A stretch of 27,907 bases of DNA from an uncultured bacterium (GTDB taxonomy: Bacteria > Bacillota > Clostridia > Lachnospirales > Lachnospiraceae): positions 1 to 27,907 of the forward strand of contig CAJMPJ010000046.1 in assembly GCA_905215155.1 (NCBI GenBank), in the 5' to 3' direction. The stretch's first letter is position 1. Each line of letters starts with the position of its first letter. Below are positions 24,873 through 27,907 of the stretch, one piece after another. Position numbers and translations under genes: made by a program. Below the pieces are notes generated by a model. It saw nothing but the letters and a program-made list of their open reading frames with translations, was not told where the DNA came from and did no database searches.

Positions 24873-24887
24873 ACTAATAAAAGTATA
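24870..24887. promoter_or_regulatory. Candidate BlaI-type operator at the cassette promoter
   Basis: TATACTAATAAAAGTATA is a dyad with 6-base arms and a 6-base centre that covers the -10 and predicted transcript start of the cassette, the usual place for autorepression by a BlaI-family protein. It is followed directly by another ATTGTAAT (24887-24894). Confidence 0.5.
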
Positions 24888-24917
24888 TTGTAATTATTCC
24901 AAGAAAGGCAGATGAAA

Positions 24918-25349
24918 ATGTCAAATAAAAAAATCAACTTAAAAGTAACAAATAGAGAAAAAGATATCCTTGAAGTGCTATGGAACAGTAATACTCCTTT
25001 ATTAGCTTCTGATATCATCAAAATAAATCCGAACTTGAGTATCAGCTCGGTTCAACTGGGCTTAAGAAATCTTTTAGCAAAGAACGTCATTGAGGTGGCG
25101 GATATCATACACAGCGGTACCGTTTTGTCCCGGAGTTATCGCCCTTTAATCAGCCGGGAAGATTTTATTAGTTACGAAGTTATAAACAACTTTAAAAGTC
25201 TGGACCGGTCCATTACTACAAAAAATATTGTAACAACCCTTCTTAAACATGAAAAAAATGAAGCAGATACAATCAAAGAACTGGAAAAGCTGCTTGAGGA
25301 GAGAAAAAAGCAGCTTAGTCAGGAAGATCAAAAAGAAGAGGAGGAATAA
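24918..25349 (+). CDS. BlaI/MecI/CopY-family transcriptional repressor
   Basis: A 143-residue winged-helix repressor. The N-terminal domain (KINLKVTNREKDILEVLWNS, SDIIKINPNLSISSVQLGLRNLLAKNVIEV, about residues 5-65) matches the BlaI family, including the ILEVLW helix. The C-terminal half is a dimerisation-type helix ending in a Lys/Glu-rich tail. ATG at 24918 is preferred (AGAAAGG 9 bases upstream); an ATG two codons earlier at 24912 is only 3 bases from that site. It is co-transcribed with a BlaR1-like protease gene one base downstream. In such pairs the protease inactivates the repressor on signal. Repression of its own operon is likely from the dyad at the promoter. Confidence 0.85.
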   Translation: MSNKKINLKVTNREKDILEVLWNSNTPLLASDIIKINPNLSISSVQLGLRNLLAKNVIEVADIIHSGTVLSRSYRPLISREDFISYEVINNFKSLDRSITTKNIVTTLLKHEKNEADTIKELEKLLEERKKQLSQEDQKEEEE

Positions 25350-25350
25350 A

Positions 25351-26511
25351 ATGTTCTTTTCACCCTCTTCCCTGCTATCAGTTATGTTTTTATGCAGCTT
25401 ACTCATTATTTTTATTTGGTTTTATCTTCGTGACGTAGGCAGAATGGTTCAGGTAGGGATAAAAAGTATTTTTATTGTTATTGGTTTTATCGCCATGCGG
25501 CTGATACTCCCCTTTGAATTTCCTTTTTCTGATTCCTTTGCCAGCAGATATTTTATGCCAAACATCCTAGGTGTTTTACAGACTCCTGTTATGACTGCAT
25601 TTAACAAAACCTTTACAATATTTCATATCGGCTTCATTGTATGGGTAGTTGGAATCGCAATTACCACTGCTTCCACAATAATAACCCGCATGCGCTTTGG
25701 ACAGGTAGTGAAACAACAGCCCATAATCCACAATGCAAAGATAAATAATCTATTACATACATTAGCAAAAAAACATAAAAAACCTGTGGCTTTCCAAGTA
25801 ATTTATTCCGACTTATTTTCCACACCTATGCTTTACGGCTATCGTTGTCCTAAAATCATCGTTCCTTCCATGGATTTAACCTATGAGGAATGGTACTTTA
25901 TACTAAAACATGAGATATCCCACTATTATAATGGAGATTTACAGATCAAACTATTTGTTCAGCTATTAAGAATCATCTACTGGTGGAATCCGTTTGTGTA
26001 TCTTCTTAATGCTGAGATCGACAAAATGCTTGAATTCAGAGCTGATTCAAAAGTTACGAAATCATTGAATGAATATGAAAAGGCGAAATATTTAGATTGC
26101 TTGCTAAAAGTCGCTAAGAGTCTTTCGACTGAAAGACGCAATTATTATTCCGTGGCTTTTGAAAGCGGAAAAACCTCCGTACTCTCTCAAAGGTTCCACT
26201 TAATACTAGGAACTTATGAGCGTTTAAACTACAAACGTTTATCCGCAATTTTGATCATCCCATTGCTGCTATTATTGTATTTCTCTTTTATTGCTGTTTT
26301 TGAACCGTATGCAATATCTCCTGACCATGCCGCAAATACTGTTGAATTAACAAAAGATTCCAGTTATTTAGTATTAAATTCTGACGGCGGGTATGATGTA
26401 TATATAAACAATCGTTTTTTTGCAGCTGTTCAGGAGATTAAAGATTCCTATTCCAATTTAAATGTTTATCATAATTTAGAGGAGGCAAAAAAATATGAGG
26501 AAAAGAAATAA
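25351..26511 (+). CDS. BlaR1-like M56 membrane metalloprotease without penicillin-sensor domain
   Basis: The 386-residue protein has N-terminal helices (about 6-25, 35-54, 88-112), a cytoplasmic M56 zinc protease domain with HEISH (His187, Glu188, His191) and the third ligand Glu228 in EFRAD, and a last helix (about 297-316). The extracellular C-terminal tail is only about 70 residues (SSYLVLNSDGGYDVYINNRFF). BlaR1 and MecR1 are near 585 residues with a penicillin-binding sensor of about 250 residues, so the ligand here must differ. ATG at 25351 has GAGGAGGAA and follows the repressor stop by one base. It probably cleaves or triggers loss of the BlaI-type repressor (family inference). Confidence 0.88.
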   Translation: MFFSPSSLLSVMFLCSLLIIFIWFYLRDVGRMVQVGIKSIFIVIGFIAMRLILPFEFPFSDSFASRYFMPNILGVLQTPVMTAFNKTFTIFHIGFIVWVVGIAITTASTIITRMRFGQVVKQQPIIHNAKINNLLHTLAKKHKKPVAFQVIYSDLFSTPMLYGYRCPKIIVPSMDLTYEEWYFILKHEISHYYNGDLQIKLFVQLLRIIYWWNPFVYLLNAEIDKMLEFRADSKVTKSLNEYEKAKYLDCLLKVAKSLSTERRNYYSVAFESGKTSVLSQRFHLILGTYERLNYKRLSAILIIPLLLLLYFSFIAVFEPYAISPDHAANTVELTKDSSYLVLNSDGGYDVYINNRFFAAVQEIKDSYSNLNVYHNLEEAKKYEEKK

Positions 26512-26770
26512 GAAATTACTATTATGCGTATCCACATTACTCGCTCTCACTTTTTCAACAGAGGCGTATGCTCAAACGAAACCGGCAGATATTCCATACA
26601 CTCCACCTACCACGGCACAGAGTGCTACCAGTTCCGAATCAGATGAATATATCGCATATCCATTTAGGGATATCCTGGGATGGCGTTATAAAGCCGTTGA
26701 TGGAAAAATGTATCGCAGACAGTATAATTATTCAAAGCAAAAATGGGTAGGGGAATGGGAATTATGTTAG
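26495..26770 (+). CDS. Small secreted protein of the BlaI/BlaR1 cassette
   Basis: The 91-residue protein starts 17 bases before the protease gene ends, with GAGGAGG upstream, so it belongs to the same operon. Residues 1-26 are a signal peptide (MRKRNKK, hydrophobic core, AYA cleavage site before Gln27). A Pro/Thr/Ser-rich linker (28-50) leads to a compact aromatic and basic C-terminus: ILGWRYKAVDGKMYRRQYNY (60-79), then KQKWVGEWELC, ending in Cys. I recall similar GWRYK...YRRxYNY...W.GEWE tails in small clostridial secreted proteins, without known function. A ligand or output of the neighbouring membrane protease is a hypothesis only. Confidence 0.83.
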   Translation: MRKRNKKLLLCVSTLLALTFSTEAYAQTKPADIPYTPPTTAQSATSSESDEYIAYPFRDILGWRYKAVDGKMYRRQYNYSKQKWVGEWELC

Positions 26771-26822
26771 ATTAAAATCATGCTTTATCATACCCGTTCA
26801 ATTTCTCGTTTCTAAGGATACA

Positions 26823-26861
26823 AAAAAACGCTGCAGGCGATCTGGCTTTGCAGCGTTTTTC
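26823..26861 (+). terminator. Terminator of the blaI-blaR1 cassette
   Basis: ACGCTGCA (26828-26835) pairs with TGCAGCGT (26849-26856), flanked by A7 and T5; it follows the secreted-protein gene by about 55 bases. Confidence 0.85.
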
Positions 26862-26871
26862 TTTCATTTTT

Positions 26872-27069
26872 TTAATAATATCCCATCTTATGAAGCTTGT
26901 AATTTTCCAATATGATATCTTTGAGTTTTGCTTTTAGAAGCATCAGTATTTCCATCGCAAATTCCAATGCTGCCGAACCATTGGCTGTAATTATATTACA
27001 ATCGCAGACTGCCTGTTTTTCAATATAGTTTTTCTCATAGAACGTCCTCCTTTTTAAACATTGTTTTCC
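26872..27069 (-). pseudogene. C-terminal fragment of a DJ-1/PfpI family protein
   Basis: On the minus strand a 65-codon open frame, closed upstream by TAA at 27072-27070, reads GKQCLKRRTFYEKNYIEKQA, then NIITANGSAALEFAMEIL and ends HKMGYY. The ITANGSAALEFA stretch is a hallmark of the C-terminus of DJ-1/PfpI (ThiJ) proteins. The N-terminal two thirds, including the nucleophile elbow, are missing, so it is a decayed copy. An AAGGAGG and ATG at 27050-27031 within the fragment look like a start but are out of frame (only 15 codons). The rest of 26771-27229 holds two terminators and nothing else recognisable. Confidence 0.75.
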
Positions 27070-27185
27070 TTAGTCAGCCTGCCCCACAGAGGGAAACCTC
27101 CGGATCAAAATGATCGTTTTTAGCTCCTATACCAATCAGAATTGACTTTATCAATTTGCAGAAAAGGGGACGCTTCGTAGAGTTG

Positions 27186-27223
27186 AAAAAAGCAGTCCGG
27201 CGGCTTTCCCGGACTGCTTTTTT
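27186..27223 (-). terminator. Terminator of the right-edge gene
   Basis: A perfect 15-bp stem (GCAGTCCGG core at 27192-27200, complement 27209-27217, extended by A6/T6) with an 8-base loop, seven bases past the stop codon of the gene at 27230. T-runs occur on both sides. Confidence 0.9.
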
Positions 27224-27229
27224 ATTTAC

Positions 27230-27907
27230 TTATCTGAAAAACTGCGGAAACTGTCTTACGATTCCCTGTGTCATGACATCTGCCAGTTCCATTGCCTGAC
27301 GTTCAAGATTGGTAAATGTATCGTTGCTTGCTTCAAAATTACGTGCCATCATGTCTGATACCAGCTGCTTTAATAAATCCAGATTACTGCGGAATATGGT
27401 CCGCAAATCAGCTTCCGACCAGTAGGAATTGATGCTGTGTAAAAATGATGCTATTTCATCCGCATTTTCATTCCAGCGTCTTTCCGCATCTGCCTGTGCT
27501 TCTGCATCGGCATTTATCATAGCATTTACCAGATCAGTGGCGATGTTTAATTGATCCAACATCAGATCAGAAAGGGCAGAGGCATTGTCATTTCCATAGA
27601 AGGTACGGAGCGCCGCCTCAAAATCTCTTGGGTTCTGCATTAGCCGAGCTCCAATTATCTCTGCATCCGGTAGATTGAACAGCCTGCTCTGAATGGCTAT
27701 TCTCAGCCAATAAGCATTCTGAATCCACAGAAACCGGAGATAATTATTTAAATTCTGCTCTGCTCTTGTAACCCACAATTCCAATGGAGGATCCTGTTGA
27801 GGCATGGGCTGTTGACCAGACCGCGGCGTTGCCGGTTGGGTTGCCGGCTGTTGTCCCGCCCTCGGCATTGTCGGCTGGGTTGCCGGCTGTTGACCCGCAC
27901 GCGGCAT
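27230..27907 (-). CDS. Repeat-bearing helical protein, unknown function (5' truncated by window edge)
   Basis: The visible 225 codons run off the right edge, so the true start may lie outside. The N-terminal part is a Pro/Gln-rich 13-residue repeat (MPRAGQQPATQPT, MPRAGQQPATQPA, TPRSGQQPMPQQD). The remaining 185 residues are helical and rich in Asn, Ala and aromatic residues (ELWVTRAEQNLNNYLRFLWI, RTFYGNDNASALSDLMLDQL, GIVRQFPQFF at the end). I recall similar WxRxxI...FYGN...GIVxQFP proteins of about 180 residues in Bacillus and Clostridium without proven function. No signal peptide is visible in this part. The Pro/Gln repeat resembles a spacer or surface linker. Confidence 0.7.
   Translation of the reverse strand: MPRAGQQPATQPTMPRAGQQPATQPATPRSGQQPMPQQDPPLELWVTRAEQNLNNYLRFLWIQNAYWLRIAIQSRLFNLPDAEIIGARLMQNPRDFEAALRTFYGNDNASALSDLMLDQLNIATDLVNAMINADAEAQADAERRWNENADEIASFLHSINSYWSEADLRTIFRSNLDLLKQLVSDMMARNFEASNDTFTNLERQAMELADVMTQGIVRQFPQFFR
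27791..27907 (-). repeat. Tandem 39-base coding repeat (Pro/Gln-rich 13-mer)
   Basis: Units at 27907-27869, 27868-27830 and 27829-27791 (the last degenerate) encode PRAGQQPATQP-type 13-mers in frame. The array probably continues past the right edge. Confidence 0.8.

Noticed and set aside
24912..26511. Beta-lactam resistance locus
   Set aside because: There is no beta-lactamase or PBP2a gene, and the BlaR1-like protein lacks the penicillin-binding sensor; resistance cannot be inferred.
27031..27055. Ribosome site and ATG suggesting a small gene on the minus strand
   Set aside because: The frame ends after 15 codons; the AGGAGG arises from RRTFYE codons of the DJ-1/PfpI fragment.
27791..27907. 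CRISPR-like array at the right edge
   Set aside because: Units are contiguous with no spacers and keep a reading frame; they are coding repeats.

Overview
The window looks like the chromosome of an anaerobic clostridial Firmicute, most likely a Lachnospiraceae member of the Lacrimispora / Clostridium cluster XIVa type. This is inferred from strong AGGAGG-type ribosome sites, sigma-A promoters (TTGACA/TATAAT), many Rho-independent terminators, and gene families common there: short-chain-dehydrogenase type UxuB, a C_GCAxxG_C_C protein, a TIGR02206 membrane protein, an M56/BlaI pair and a small CTGLIP-motif protein. No rRNA, CRISPR array or intact transposon is visible.

Layout. 51-770: a monofunctional peptidoglycan glycosyltransferase. 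1134-2090: a stand-alone LytTR regulator divergent from a 70-residue small protein of unknown role; the intergenic spacer carries two ATATAACG direct repeats one LytTR spacing apart. 2176-4233: a Cache-domain chemoreceptor. 4505-6425: the glucuronate-branch genes uxuA and uxuB, divergent from an AraC regulator that is joined to a PflX-like radical SAM gene (6580-8368). 8475-10863: ftsH coupled to a flavodoxin gene. 11049-16556: a tight tetrapyrrole operon, hemA-sirC-hemC-cobA/hemD-hemL, which makes uroporphyrinogen III and precorrin-2/sirohydrochlorin but has no hemB. 16722-17216: a GNAT acetyltransferase that shares one bidirectional terminator with the convergent polar amino-acid ABC transporter (17256-19505). 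19713-20961: a TIGR02206 membrane protein and a C_GCAxxG_C_C protein. 21078-23473: a ClC antiporter and a membrane-anchored amidase. 23647-23868: an HPr-like protein that lacks the phosphorylatable His region.

24121-24206 is tRNA-Ser(CGA). Beyond it the sequence becomes visibly more AT-rich and holds decayed minus-strand coding remnants. A plus-strand cassette follows: BlaI-type repressor, a BlaR1-like M56 metalloprotease without the penicillin-binding sensor domain, and a small secreted protein. No beta-lactamase is present. Operator-like dyads flank the cassette promoter. A decayed C-terminal DJ-1/PfpI fragment follows, then the 3' part of a repeat-bearing helical protein that runs off the right edge.

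The parts most worth a second look are the BlaI / sensor-less BlaR1 / secreted-peptide cassette beside the tRNA and its decayed divergent neighbour, and the LytTR / CTGLIP small-protein pair with candidate LytTR sites. The metabolic blocks are mostly conventional, apart from the missing hemB and two odd couplings (AraC with radical SAM, flavodoxin with ftsH).
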